A stretch of 64,000 nt of DNA from assembly GCF_013410345.1 (NCBI RefSeq), contig NZ_JACCFJ010000001.1:4506501-4570500 (forward strand). The letters are read 5' to 3'. The position numbers and the translations under genes are program-made. The notes beneath the pieces were generated by a model that saw only the letters and a list, made by a program, of their open reading frames with translations, made no database searches and was not told where the DNA came from. Source of the DNA: Saccharopolyspora hordei. GTDB taxonomy: Bacteria > Actinomycetota > Actinomycetes > Mycobacteriales > Pseudonocardiaceae. Shown here piece by piece: positions 7,431 through 16,795 of this stretch. The first letter of the stretch is position 1; the number at the start of each line of letters is the position of its first letter.

Positions 7431-8267
7431 TCACGGTTTGCGGCCGACCGCTCCGGCGATGCAGTGCTGGACCGGGGAGAGCGGCGTGAGGCGCGGGCCG
7501 GTCGGCCACCAGTCCGCGCAGCGGACCAGGCCCGGCTCCACGAGCTCCAACCCGGGGAACATGCCCTCGATCTCAGCGCGGGTGCGGAACGACCCGGTGC
7601 CCATGGGGCTGTGCAGGAAGGTCTGCTCCATGCGCCGCGCCAGGTCGCTGTGCTCGTCGTCCTCGGGGTCCAGGAAGTGGCTGAGGGCGACGTAGGAGCC
7701 CGACGGCAGCGCGTCGACGTACTCGCGCATGATGTCCTGCGGCGGCCGCTCGCCGTCGTGGTGGTGCAGGGTCCCGATCTGGAACAGCGCGATCGGTTCG
7801 CTGAAGTCGAGGTGGGTGCGCACCACCTCGTCCTGCAGGACCTGCGCCGGCTCGAAGATGTCGGCCGCGCTGAAGGAGGTCTGGGGGTTCTCCTCCAGCA
7901 GGGCGCGCCCGTGCGCGAGCACCACCGGGTCGTTGTCGACGTACACCACCCGCGCCTCGGGCGCGAGCCGCTGCGCGACCTGGTGGGTGTTCTCCGCCGT
8001 CGGCAGCCCGGAACCGCAGTCCAGGAACTGGGTGATGCCGGTCTCGGCGGCGATGAACCGGGTGACCCGGATGAGGAACTGGCGGTTGTCCCAGGCGAGC
8101 TGGGCCGCCTCGGGGGCCACGTCGCGGACCCGGCGGAAGACCTCGCGGTCGACCTCGTAGTTGTCCTTGCCGCCGAGGAAGGCGTCGTAGACGCGGGCGA
8201 TGCTGGCCTTGGTGGTGTCGATGTGGAGGGGGAGCTCGTCGCCGGAGGCGCTGAGGTCAGCGGTCAT
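7431..8267 (-). CDS. SAM-dependent methyltransferase (DUF574/Methyltransf_19 family)
   Basis: A 278-residue class I methyltransferase of the actinobacterial DUF574 type. The N-terminus carries the family signature DTTKASIARVYDAFLGGKDN. Motif I is QFLDCGSGLPTAENTHQ, with YVDNDPVV for the acidic loop. LFQIGTLHHH and YVALSHF complete the Rossmann core. Many actinobacteria hold dozens of such paralogues. Substrates are mostly unknown and cannot be inferred here. It is divergent from the XRE regulator at 8393 with a 125-base gap, so shared regulation is possible. A second paralogue lies at 47640-48434. Confidence 0.88.
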   Translation of the reverse strand: MTADLSASGDELPLHIDTTKASIARVYDAFLGGKDNYEVDREVFRRVRDVAPEAAQLAWDNRQFLIRVTRFIAAETGITQFLDCGSGLPTAENTHQVAQRLAPEARVVYVDNDPVVLAHGRALLEENPQTSFSAADIFEPAQVLQDEVVRTHLDFSEPIALFQIGTLHHHDGERPPQDIMREYVDALPSGSYVALSHFLDPEDDEHSDLARRMEQTFLHSPMGTGSFRTRAEIEGMFPGLELVEPGLVRCADWWPTGPRLTPLSPVQHCIAGAVGRKP

Positions 8268-8392
8268 CGGTGTCCTCGCTGGGGCGTGCGTTCGTGGTGT
8301 GGGACTGGGAGTTGCACAGAGTACGAGCTTCGATGCGTTGAGTAAACGCCGGATGTGCTATGAACGGGGAGGGGCATCGGGGAGGTGCGGTG

Positions 8393-9262
8393 ATGGCGCG
8401 GGACGACGCTGCCCTGGACAGCAGCCCGACAGCACGGCGCATCATCGTGGGGGCTCAGCTGCGCCGCCTGCGGGAGGCCGCGGAAGTGCCGCCCGCGGAA
8501 GCGGCCCGGGCGATCCGCGGTTCGGAATCCAAGATCAGCCGCATGGAACTGGGCCGGGTCGCGTTGAAGGAGCGCGACATCGAGGACCTGCTCACCCTCT
8601 ACGGCGTGCACGACGAAGCCGAGCGCGCGCACTTCCTCCAGCTGGTCGCCGAATCCCGCCAGCCGGGCTGGTGGAACCGGTACGCGGACTCGATGCCGCA
8701 GTGGTTCCAGGACTACGTGGGCCTGGAGGGAGTCGCGTCCCGGATCCAGACCTACGAGCTGCAGTTCGTCCCGGGACTGCTGCAGATCGAGGACTACGCG
8801 CTCGCGCTGGCCAGCTCGGGACATCCCGCCCTGGCCGACGAGGACGCCCGCCGGCGGGTGGCGCTGCGGATGAAGCGGCAGAGCGTGCTGGCCCGCCCGG
8901 GCGCCCCGCGGCTGTGGGCGGTCATCGACGAGTCCGTGCTGCACCGCCCGATCGGCGGTGTCGCGGTGATGCGCGCGCAGATCGACCACCTGCTGGAGAT
9001 GACCAGGCACCCCAACATCGCGCTGCAGGTGGTGCCGTTCGCGCTGAGCGGGTACGCGGCCGAGGGGTCGTTCACCGTGCTGCGCTTCGCCGAACCGGAA
9101 CTGCCGGACATCGTCTACCTGGAGCACCTCAGCGGCGCGCTGTACCTGGACAAGCGGGAGGAGATCGAGCGCTACAGCCGTACACTCGATCGGCTGATGG
9201 TGGACGCGCGCACTCCGGAGCAGACCCGGCAGATGCTGCGAAAAGTCCGTGCCTCGCTGTGA
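8393..9262 (+). CDS. XRE family helix-turn-helix regulator with DUF5753 domain
   Basis: A 289-residue regulator. The helix-turn-helix spans about residues 15-75 (GAQLRRLREAAEVPPAEAA, then GSESKISRMELGRV). The remainder is the DUF5753 domain typical of WhiJ-like and DUF397-partnered actinobacterial regulators (IQTYELQFVPGLLQIEDYA, WAVIDESVLHRPIGG). ATG 8393 is chosen for the GGGGAGG about eight bases upstream. An ATG at 8360 has a poorer site. Downstream lie a DUF397 gene and a small partner, the usual genomic trio. Such regulators tend to act on nearby promoters and on development or secondary metabolism, but no target is proven here. Confidence 0.88.
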   Translation: MARDDAALDSSPTARRIIVGAQLRRLREAAEVPPAEAARAIRGSESKISRMELGRVALKERDIEDLLTLYGVHDEAERAHFLQLVAESRQPGWWNRYADSMPQWFQDYVGLEGVASRIQTYELQFVPGLLQIEDYALALASSGHPALADEDARRRVALRMKRQSVLARPGAPRLWAVIDESVLHRPIGGVAVMRAQIDHLLEMTRHPNIALQVVPFALSGYAAEGSFTVLRFAEPELPDIVYLEHLSGALYLDKREEIERYSRTLDRLMVDARTPEQTRQMLRKVRASL

Positions 9263-9337
9263 TTCACCGGTTCGTCTGACACGCTGAGTGATCGTCTCGT
9301 CGCGCAGCGCTGTGCTACCGTCTCGCGCAATGGCGTG

Positions 9338-9347
9338 TGCAATTGCA
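9338..9347. promoter_or_regulatory. TGCAATTGCA dyad upstream of DUF397 gene
   Basis: A perfect 10-bp palindrome TGCAATTGCA lies within the 110-base gap between the XRE gene and DUF397, 26 bases before the ATG. TTGCAC-type words also occur upstream of both XRE genes in this window (near 8315 and at 26952), which makes this a candidate operator for the regulator pair. Confidence 0.4.
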
Positions 9348-9372
9348 TGTGCGGTCGGCCCGGGGAGGCCCG

Positions 9373-9606
9373 ATGAACGGTAGGTTCGAAGTTCCCGTCA
9401 CCGCCCTGGAAGGCGTGACCTGGCGGAAGTCCCGGCACAGCGGCAAGTGGGGCAACTGCGTCGAACTGGCGGCCCTGGACGACGGCACCATCGCGCTGCG
9501 CCAATCGCGCGAGCCGCAGGGCACCGCGCTGATCTGCACCAGAGACGAACTGGCCGCGTTCCTGCGCGGCGCCAAGGATGGTGAGTTCGATGACCTCGTC
9601 CGTTGA
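9373..9606 (+). CDS. DUF397 domain protein
   Basis: A 77-residue DUF397 protein. The hallmark TWRKSRHSGKWGNCVELAAL is followed by DDGTIALRQSREP and the C-terminal TRDELAAFLRGAKDGEFDD. DUF397 proteins pair with the adjacent XRE/DUF5753 regulators and are thought to bind them, in a toxin-antitoxin-like or anti-regulator manner. ATG 9373 has GGGGAGG at 9362-9368. The 3' end overlaps the start of the next gene by 17 bases, which suggests translational coupling. Confidence 0.9.
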   Translation: MNGRFEVPVTALEGVTWRKSRHSGKWGNCVELAALDDGTIALRQSREPQGTALICTRDELAAFLRGAKDGEFDDLVR

Positions 9607-9925
9607 GGAAGACCCGTCAAGAACCGAGGAAGACCCGTCGAGCGCCCGGCTGCGCCAGCTCGTGGCCCGCGGTTTCCGCCTGATGCCCCCGGTCCGCGAC
9701 GCCGACGGCGAGCTGCTGGCGCTGATCTACGTGCGTCCCCACGGCGACATCGTCGACGTCGTCGAACTGCGCGGCGAAGACGACGTCCGCGCCGCGCGCG
9801 TGCTGCAGGAGCAGAGCCCGACCACCGCGGAGGCGAAGACCGAGTGGCACGCGGTCGGGCGCGCCTGCGAGGTCCTGGACCAGGTGCTGGCGCTGCCCGA
9901 CCGCCTCGTCGTCGCGCGCGCCTGA
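9590..9925 (+). CDS. small conserved-looking protein downstream of DUF397
   Basis: A 111-residue protein of unknown function, overlapping DUF397 (ATG 9590; an in-frame ATG at 9578 is an alternative). It has an acidic N-terminus with a tandem EEDPS repeat, then a compact predicted alpha/beta body (LVARGFRLMPPVRDADGELL, IYVRPHGDIVDVVELRGEDD). No signal peptide or membrane segment is seen. Its overlap with DUF397 implies it belongs to the XRE regulatory unit. I do not recognise the family. Confidence 0.7.
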   Translation: MTSSVEEDPSRTEEDPSSARLRQLVARGFRLMPPVRDADGELLALIYVRPHGDIVDVVELRGEDDVRAARVLQEQSPTTAEAKTEWHAVGRACEVLDQVLALPDRLVVARA

Positions 9926-9937
9926 CCCCGGCGGCAC

Positions 9938-12900
9938 TCACCCGAGCCGCCGCAGCAGCTCTTCCGCCTGCTCCGCGAAGGTCTCGTCCCCGGTGCGCCG
10001 CGCCCGGTCGAGGTGTTCCCGCGCAGCGTCGAGGTCCCCGCGCTGGTAGTGGAACTCACCGACGCGGTAGGCGGCTTCGGCGATGAGCTCCGGGTCGTCG
10101 GTGTGCGCGAGGGTGTAGCCGTAGTGCTGGGCGGCTTCGGCGAGTTCCCCGCGCCAGTGGTGGAGTTCCGCCAGGTGCGCGGCGGCCAGCGCCGCCGACG
10201 GGTGCCCGAGGTCGACCAGCACCTGGAACCACGGGGCGGCCTCCTCGACGTCCCGCCGCCGCTTGGCGATCACGCCGAGGTTCATCGCCGCCTTCGCCGA
10301 CAGCTCCGGGTCGTCGGACTCCCACGCGCGCAGGTTCCACGCGCGGGCTTCCTCGTCGTCGCCCTCGTGGAAGGCGATGGCCGCCAGTTCCAGCATGGCC
10401 TCGCCCGCGTAGCGGTCGTACGGGGCGGCTTCGACCAGCTGCTGGAAGGTCCGCCGCGCCTGCTCCACCTCGCCGTCCTGGTACAGCGACTGGGCCAGTG
10501 CGTAGATCGCCACCGGGGAGAACTCCTCACCGGCGCCGTCGGCCGCGTCGCGCAGCATCTCGATCGCCCCGGCCGTGTCGCCCGCGTCGCGGCGCTGGAG
10601 CCCCAGCACCGCCTTCAGCTCCGGCCCCAGCGGCTCGTCCGTGCGCTGCACGAGATCGGCGACTTCCGGGGCGTCCCAGCCGAGCAGCTCCACCAGCCGG
10701 TACTTCGCCACCGCGGCCGTGCGCTCGTCGCCGGTGGCGAGCACCCGCTCGTAGGCCTGTCGCGCGCCCGCGTCGTCGCCGCGGCGGTGCAGGGCGTCGC
10801 CCAGCGCCAGGACCGCCGCCGGTTCCGGGTCCGGCGCTCCGATCTCGACCGCGCAGCGCAGGTAGACCAGCGCCGAGTCGGTGTCCTCGGCGTCGAGGAA
10901 CTCCGTGCCCGCGTCGTGGGCCCACTCGGCCACGTCGCTCTCCGGCACGACTTCGGCCAGCCGGCGCAGCGTGTCCGTCGCGGCGTGGTGGTCGCCGTTG
11001 GCGTGCTGCTGCTCCAGCACCACCCGGGCACCCTGGACCGCGTCCTCGGCCAGGCCCTCGTGCACCGCGTGGACGGCGGCGTCGACGTAGGCCGCGACCG
11101 CACCGGGCAGGTCGCCCTCCTCGTGGCGGACCATGCCGATGCCCAGCTCGCCGCGCGCCGCGATGTCCGGGTTGGCGGACCGCGCGACCCGCTCGTACTC
11201 GATCCTCGCCGCGTCGCGATCCCCCTGCGCCAGCAGCATGTTCGCCAGCCTGCTGCGCGCCGCCTCGGACTGCTCCGGCACGCCGAGCTCCGCGGCCTGG
11301 CCGAACCAGTGGACCGCGGCGTCGAGGTCCTCGGCCTGCACCGCGCGTTCGCCGAGCCAGAGCATCGCGTTGATCGCCGTTCCCGGGTCCTCCGAGGCGG
11401 AGGCACGGTGCAGCAGTTCGCCGGCTTCGGCCGCGGTCTCCCCGATCTGCGCGATGCGGCGGTGCACCACCTCGCCGAACTGCGCGGCGCTCTCGGCGGA
11501 CGCCTCCGCCTGGTCCCAGACCCGGCGCGCCTCGACGGGGTCACCGGACTCGTGGTGCAGCTGCCCGAGCAGGACGCCGGCGTCCAGCGCGGGGACACCC
11601 GCCCCGGAGGTGAAGGCGTTGCGGCACGCGGACACCGCGCCTTCGACGTCGTCGAGCCGGGAGAGCAGCTGCGCGAGCAGCACCCCGGCCCGCGCGGCGT
11701 GCTCCGGGTCCGCGGCTCCGGTCGCGCGGCGGTACCAGCCCAGCGCGATCGCGTGCTCGCCCTGCTGCTCGGCGAGCTGCCCGAGCAGCAGCCGGGCCTG
11801 CGGCGCCAGGTCGGGGTGCCCGCGGTCGGCGACCACGCGGAACCACGTCCGCGCTTCGGCCGGGTCCTTCGCCGCGGCACCGAAGTCCAGCGCCAGCTGT
11901 GAGCAGGTGCGCAGGTCCTCGCCGCGGAACCCGGCCAGCAGCGCCGCCGCGCCGGGCAGGTCGGTCCACGCCGCGCACCAGAAGTCGGCCACCCGCGCCG
12001 AGCCGAACTCCTCGACCACCGCCGCGCGGGCGCCGTCGACGTCGCCCTCCGACATCAGCCGGTACGCGCGCAGTTCCGCGGTCTCGCCGCCCCGCTCCTG
12101 GTGGACGCGGAGGCTGACCTCCGGGTCGCCGAACTCCAGCGCCCGCTCGAAGGCGGCCTCGGCCCCGGCCTCGTCACCGAGGTCCCGCAGCAGGGTGCGG
12201 AGCCCCAGCGCGGCGCGGGCCTGCACCTGCGGCACCCCGGAGGCGATCGCGCGCTCGTAGGCGTCCTCGGCGAGCTCGGTCTCCCCGCGCTCGGCGAGCA
12301 GGGGAGCGCTGTGCGCGAGCGCCCAGGCGACCTCCTCCCGGTCCCCCACCGACGCAGCGCGGTCGAAGGCCTCCAGCGCGCCCTCGACGTCCGCCCGGTC
12401 CCGGCGCAGCACGCCCAGGCGCAACGCGGCCTCGCCAGCGCTGTCGGTGTCGCCCGCGGCGACCTCGGCCAGTTGCGCGTCCGCGCCGTCCAGGTCGCCT
12501 TCGTCCTGCAGCAGCCCGGCGAGGCTGCACCGGGCGACGGCTGCTTCGTGCGGTCTGTCCCCCAGCGCCGCCTGTTCCCACGCCGTGCGCGCCCGCGCTC
12601 GGTCGCCGGACTCGTGGTGCAGGGCGCCGAGGAACAGCAACGCCTCCTGCCGCCGGTCGGGGTCACCGGACCCGACGGCCAGCGTCAACGCCGCCTCGGT
12701 GAACGCGACGTCCCCCGTCGCCTGGTGCTGGTGCGCCAGGTTCAGGCAGAACTCGGTGGCGCTGCCCCGCAGTTCGGGTCGGTCGGCCAGCTCCACGAGG
12801 ACGGCCCGGGCGCTGTCGAGGTCACCCCGGACCGCGTGCGCGCCGAAGGCCGCCAGCGCGGCGACCTCCGACTCCGCGCCGGCGGCCCGCTCGAAGTGCT

Positions 12901-14947
12901 CCAGCGCCGCGCCGGGCTGGTCGGCGAGCGCCAGCTTCTCGCCCAGCAGGTAGGACGCGCGGGGCACGAGCTCGGGGTGGCCGCTGTCGATCGCCGTCCG
13001 GTAGAGCGCCTCCAGCTCCTCGTCGTGACCGGCGATGCGGTAGAGCACCTCCAGCTTGCCGAACACCTCCGCCAGCAGCGACGGGTACCCGGCTCCCGCC
13101 GCGGTGGCGAACGCGGCGATGACGTCCTCCGGTTCGCCGTGCTCCACCAGCAGGTCGCCGAGCTGCGCCGCCGACCACGGCACCAGCAGCGGGTGCCCGC
13201 CGTCGACGACCCGCTCCAGCAGCTGCACCGCCTCGTCGGTCCGCTGCTGCCGGACCAGCCAGGTCGCCAGCCGCTGGGCGGCCTTGGTCCACACCAGCTG
13301 GTTCGGCGAGTCGACCAGCAGGTCCAGCTGTTCCACGGCGGCGGTGACGTCGGAGACCAGCAGTGCCTCCGCCCGGACCAGCTGGGCCAGGTCACGCACC
13401 TGCGGGTCGTCGCTGGCGGCGAGCTCCTCCAGCCCGGCGTCCTGGCCCTGCTCGAGGTGGAACAGCGCCTCCAGCACGGGCCGGGCGCCCGGTTCGTCGA
13501 CGAGCGCGCAGCGGAAGGCGGCGTCCTGCACGAGCGCCGCCTCGTCGGAGGTCGCCGCGCGCTGGAAGGTCCGGCGGGCCTGGTCGAGGTCGCCCGCGAG
13601 GGCTTCCACCAGGCCGAGCGAGTTGGCCGCCATCGCCGACCACGTCCGCACGTCCATGTCGATGACCTGCTGGTACACCCGGCGTGCGCTGTCCAGGTCG
13701 CCCTCACCGGCCGCCTGGTGGGCGCGCAGCGCGAGCTGCCGGGCGTCGTCGGCGGCCGGGTCCGCGTCCATGACGTCCACCATGGACAGTGCGAGCTCGG
13801 CCTGGTGCGCCAGCTGCGGGTCGCCGGCCTGCGCTGCGCGGCGGAACGCCGCCACGGCCGCCTCCGCGTCGCCGCGCTCGTACTCCAGCACCCCGAGGTT
13901 GTAGGCGGCCAGCGGGGCCTTCTCCGGGTGCCCGGAGGCCACGACCCGGTGGAAGGTCTCGACCGCGCCCGCGACGTCACCGGTGTCGCGCTGCAGCTCG
14001 GCCAGCACGCCCAGCGCCTCGACGGAGAAGTGCGGGTGGCGCGTCCTGATCACCCGCTGGTAGGTCTCCCGGGCCTGGTCCACCTGCCCCAGCCGGCGCT
14101 GCTGCATGCCCAGGTGGATGAGGGCGTGCAGCCGGACGTTGGGGCGCGGGTCCTCGGCCGCCGCCCGGAACTGCTCGGCCGCTGCCGCCGCGTCGCCCAG
14201 GTCCTCCAGCACCCCGCCCAGCAGCACGTGGCCCCAGCCGAGGTGCTCGGGGTGCCGGAAGGCGATGATCCGCTCGGCCATCTGCCGCGCGATCGCCGGG
14301 TCGTCGGCGTGCAGCGCGTAGAGCTTCGCGGCGCTCAGCGACCCGTGGTGCGGGTGCCCGCTGTCCAGCAGCCGCTGCAGGATCGGTTCGGCGTCCTGGT
14401 CGCGCCCCTGCTCCAGCAGTGAGCAGGCCTGCTCGTAGGCGACCTGGAGGTACTGCTCGGTGGTGCGCTCGCCGGGCGCGGGCAGCTCCAGCTCCGAGGC
14501 GATCTCGAGCACGCCGGGGTCGTTGCTGGTCAGCGCCCGGTCCCGGGCTTCGCGGGCACCGTCGAGGTCGCCGAGCATGTGCAGCACCTGGGCCAGCAGC
14601 GCGTCGGCGCGACCGGCGGCGTCCGGGTCGGCGCCGTCGGCCGCGAAGCGCAGGACGGCTTGGGCTGCGGTCAGGTCGTCGGCGTCGAACAGCAGCAGGC
14701 CGAGGGAGATCGCGGCGAGCTGCGCGTAGATCGGGTGCCCGGAGTCGATGGCCCGCTGGTGCATCGCGCGGGCCTGCGCGCGGTCGCCGCGCTGCTCGAG
14801 CAGCCCGCCCAGCAGGTAGGCGGCGTGCGCGGCGGTGTCGAAGTCCCCGTCGTCCAGCACGGGGCGCAGCTCCCGCTCCGCGGCGGCGAGGTCACCGTTG
14901 CTCCACAGCTGCCGAGCCATGGTGACCCGCTGTTCCCACAGTGACAC
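9938..14947 (-). CDS. giant tetratricopeptide-repeat protein (1669 aa)
   Basis: A 1669-residue protein built almost entirely of TPR/Sel1-like helical hairpins with a period of about 36-38 residues, so roughly 40 repeats. A typical unit reads SGHP, then AAxxLGxLLxxxGDxxxA, then RxxFxRA. The N-terminus (VSLWEQRVTMARQLWSNGDL) begins directly with the first repeat. No signal peptide, transmembrane segment or catalytic domain is visible. GTG 14947 is chosen because GGAGG lies about eight bases upstream; the open frame extends to 15091. It stands alone, ending 12 bases from the convergent small gene at 9925. It is probably a cytoplasmic scaffold or solenoid. The length is far above ordinary bacterial TPR proteins, and no partner domain is attached. 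Confidence 0.88.
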   Translation of the reverse strand: MSLWEQRVTMARQLWSNGDLAAAERELRPVLDDGDFDTAAHAAYLLGGLLEQRGDRAQARAMHQRAIDSGHPIYAQLAAISLGLLLFDADDLTAAQAVLRFAADGADPDAAGRADALLAQVLHMLGDLDGAREARDRALTSNDPGVLEIASELELPAPGERTTEQYLQVAYEQACSLLEQGRDQDAEPILQRLLDSGHPHHGSLSAAKLYALHADDPAIARQMAERIIAFRHPEHLGWGHVLLGGVLEDLGDAAAAAEQFRAAAEDPRPNVRLHALIHLGMQQRRLGQVDQARETYQRVIRTRHPHFSVEALGVLAELQRDTGDVAGAVETFHRVVASGHPEKAPLAAYNLGVLEYERGDAEAAVAAFRRAAQAGDPQLAHQAELALSMVDVMDADPAADDARQLALRAHQAAGEGDLDSARRVYQQVIDMDVRTWSAMAANSLGLVEALAGDLDQARRTFQRAATSDEAALVQDAAFRCALVDEPGARPVLEALFHLEQGQDAGLEELAASDDPQVRDLAQLVRAEALLVSDVTAAVEQLDLLVDSPNQLVWTKAAQRLATWLVRQQRTDEAVQLLERVVDGGHPLLVPWSAAQLGDLLVEHGEPEDVIAAFATAAGAGYPSLLAEVFGKLEVLYRIAGHDEELEALYRTAIDSGHPELVPRASYLLGEKLALADQPGAALEHFERAAGAESEVAALAAFGAHAVRGDLDSARAVLVELADRPELRGSATEFCLNLAHQHQATGDVAFTEAALTLAVGSGDPDRRQEALLFLGALHHESGDRARARTAWEQAALGDRPHEAAVARCSLAGLLQDEGDLDGADAQLAEVAAGDTDSAGEAALRLGVLRRDRADVEGALEAFDRAASVGDREEVAWALAHSAPLLAERGETELAEDAYERAIASGVPQVQARAALGLRTLLRDLGDEAGAEAAFERALEFGDPEVSLRVHQERGGETAELRAYRLMSEGDVDGARAAVVEEFGSARVADFWCAAWTDLPGAAALLAGFRGEDLRTCSQLALDFGAAAKDPAEARTWFRVVADRGHPDLAPQARLLLGQLAEQQGEHAIALGWYRRATGAADPEHAARAGVLLAQLLSRLDDVEGAVSACRNAFTSGAGVPALDAGVLLGQLHHESGDPVEARRVWDQAEASAESAAQFGEVVHRRIAQIGETAAEAGELLHRASASEDPGTAINAMLWLGERAVQAEDLDAAVHWFGQAAELGVPEQSEAARSRLANMLLAQGDRDAARIEYERVARSANPDIAARGELGIGMVRHEEGDLPGAVAAYVDAAVHAVHEGLAEDAVQGARVVLEQQHANGDHHAATDTLRRLAEVVPESDVAEWAHDAGTEFLDAEDTDSALVYLRCAVEIGAPDPEPAAVLALGDALHRRGDDAGARQAYERVLATGDERTAAVAKYRLVELLGWDAPEVADLVQRTDEPLGPELKAVLGLQRRDAGDTAGAIEMLRDAADGAGEEFSPVAIYALAQSLYQDGEVEQARRTFQQLVEAAPYDRYAGEAMLELAAIAFHEGDDEEARAWNLRAWESDDPELSAKAAMNLGVIAKRRRDVEEAAPWFQVLVDLGHPSAALAAAHLAELHHWRGELAEAAQHYGYTLAHTDDPELIAEAAYRVGEFHYQRGDLDAAREHLDRARRTGDETFAEQAEELLRRLG

Positions 14948-15120
14948 GCCCGCGCCTCCGATCAGGTGATCATCGTCGGCGCGAGGATATCGGTCGGCGG
15001 CTTCCCGGGTCCGGACCTTCCCCCGCTTCGCCAGGACCGGGTGACCTGCGGGTCCCGCCGCCCGCCCGGCGGGCGGGACACCCGTGTCCACACAGGACGG
15101 ACGACGCGCCTGCGCACGGA

Positions 15121-15154
15121 GGAGCGGGCCGCCCGCTCTCGCGGACGGCCCGCT
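15121..15154 (-). terminator. hairpin downstream of the GH25 gene
   Basis: The arms GAGCGGGCCG (15121-15130) and CGGCCCGCTC (15145-15154) pair perfectly around a 14-base loop, 27 bases past the lysozyme stop on the minus strand. Confidence 0.6.
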
Positions 15155-15181
15155 CTCGTCCAGACGGCGCGGAGGCCGTGG

Positions 15182-16216
15182 TCAGCGCGCCAGCTTCTCC
15201 AGCCGGGCCATGCCTTCCTGGAACTGGTTCAGGTCGGTGTAGCCGCTGATGCCGTCAACGCTGCCCTTGTCGGTGTACTGCCAGAAGTGCCAGTTGCTGA
15301 AGCCGCTGGGCACGGTCGGGCTGTCCACGCCGTAGGAGGCCAGCCACAGCGGGTGCCCGTCGAAGCTGTCGGTGCTCCCCATGCACTGCCGCCAGAACGA
15401 CGGGTTGGCGTAGATGATCGGTTCCTTGCCGGTGCGCTCCTTGACCTTGTCGTTGAAGGTCTGGGTCCACTGGCGCATCTCGTCGACCGACATCCCGTAG
15501 CAGCCGCCCGAGTTCGGGTCGACCTCCAGGTCCAGCACCGGCGGCAGGGTCTTGCCGTCGGACTGGTAGTCGGCGACGTCGAGGAACCGGTCGGCCTGCG
15601 CCTCCGCGGACGACTCGTCCGGCCGCGCGAAGTGGTAGGCACCGGCGATCAGCCCGGCGTCCTTGGCACCGTGGTACTGCTCGCTGTACCGGGGGTTGCT
15701 GAAGTCGGTCCCGTCGGTGGCCAGCACGAAGGTGAACTTCTTGCCGTCCGCGGCGACCTCGTTCCAGTCGATGGACCCGTTGTGGTTGGACACGTCGATG
15801 CCCTCGACCGGCGGGCCGAGCGGGGCCTCCGGCTCGGGTGCCGGCTCAGCCGCCTTGGCCTCCGCCTGCTGCGGGGTCGGCTGCTGCTGCAGGGTGGCGT
15901 GCTGCTGCAGCACCTCCTGCTGCTGGGGGGCCTGCTGCATCGGGGCGGCCACCGCAGCCTTGTCGACCTCGGGGGTGGACGGGCCGCCGGCGGCGGTGCC
16001 GACCACCAAGCCCACCACGCCGACGGCGGCGACGGCGGCACCGGCCTGCACCGACCGGTTCCGGGACGCCCGTGCGAGGGGTTCGGGGAGCTTGTCCTGT
16101 ACCGCGGTCACGTGCGGCGCGACCCTCTCCCGGAAGCGCCGCAGCAGTCGCTGCGCGGTACCAGCCTTGTCGTTGGTTTCGGGGGACATCTGTTGGTCGG
16201 GCTTCTCGGGGTTCAC
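15182..16216 (-). CDS. membrane-anchored GH25 lysozyme-type muramidase
   Basis: A glycoside hydrolase family 25 protein expected to cleave N-acetylmuramyl linkages in peptidoglycan. The N-terminal part is cytoplasmic and basic. One membrane segment follows (AAVAAVGVVGLVVGTAAGG, about residues 60-80 from the start), then a Gln/Ala/Pro-rich linker and the GH25 barrel. Catalytic acids sit in EGIDVSNHNGSIDW and PVLDLEVDPN (the DxE pair). The order places the enzyme outside the membrane, tethered at its N-terminus. The start is uncertain: GTG 16216 is chosen, GTG 16228 and ATG 16189 are possible. Dyads at 16284-16299 and 16317-16333 lie upstream. Confidence 0.88.
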   Translation of the reverse strand: MNPEKPDQQMSPETNDKAGTAQRLLRRFRERVAPHVTAVQDKLPEPLARASRNRSVQAGAAVAAVGVVGLVVGTAAGGPSTPEVDKAAVAAPMQQAPQQQEVLQQHATLQQQPTPQQAEAKAAEPAPEPEAPLGPPVEGIDVSNHNGSIDWNEVAADGKKFTFVLATDGTDFSNPRYSEQYHGAKDAGLIAGAYHFARPDESSAEAQADRFLDVADYQSDGKTLPPVLDLEVDPNSGGCYGMSVDEMRQWTQTFNDKVKERTGKEPIIYANPSFWRQCMGSTDSFDGHPLWLASYGVDSPTVPSGFSNWHFWQYTDKGSVDGISGYTDLNQFQEGMARLEKLAR

Positions 16217-16795
16217 GTGTCCCCACACTCCAGCACGGAGCGTGTACCTGCATCGCGGTTTGTACGTGCCCAGATACCTAGATTACCCCTTCTGGGGTAC
16301 AGCGGGCCGCCCAATCCGTCACGGTTCGTGACGAAGACGGGTTCACCTTCCGCGTTCGTCGTGGTCCAGGTCACAGCACCTGCGGCGCGAGCACTGGGCC
16401 GGTGGGGCCGGCTCGCGCGCGCGGGGCCGGCGTCCGGACGGGCATCGTAGTGACCACCAACGACACGCCCGCGCCCACCTCTCCGGGTGTCGCGCCCCGG
16501 CCGGTCAGACGACCGCAGCGTCCGCGCGCGAGCACGCGCCGTGGGCGGGGTGGGGCGCCCGGTGCTTCGCGACCGCAGACGGTCCCGGACCGGGCACGCA
16601 GCGCACCGCGCGGACCGGCCTCCCTCCTCCCCCAGCCGCACCGCGGCGGGCGGACCTGGGGCGATGCCGGGGGCGCGGACGTGACGTGCGGCATCCCGAC
16701 ACGCCGACGTGAGCGGCGACGTAGCCTGCGGTCGCCGTCCGGCAGAATGTCCGGTCGGATCTGGCGAAGATCGCAGAGAAGGCGGAATCAGCATC
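16217..16795. other. intergenic region between divergent GH25 and tex
   Basis: No convincing gene is seen. On the lysozyme side it holds two tight dyads: TACCCC-TTCT-GGGGTA (16284-16299) and CGTCACG-GTT-CGTGACG (16317-16333). Both are candidate operators or hairpins in the lysozyme promoter or leader. The tex side is extremely GC-rich and shows no clear promoter by eye. Confidence 0.5.

Noticed and set aside
10013-14422. Long plus-strand open frames opposite the TPR gene
   Set aside because: Products are low-complexity Arg/Val/Gly-rich mirror translations. The minus-strand repeats have clear TPR periodicity.
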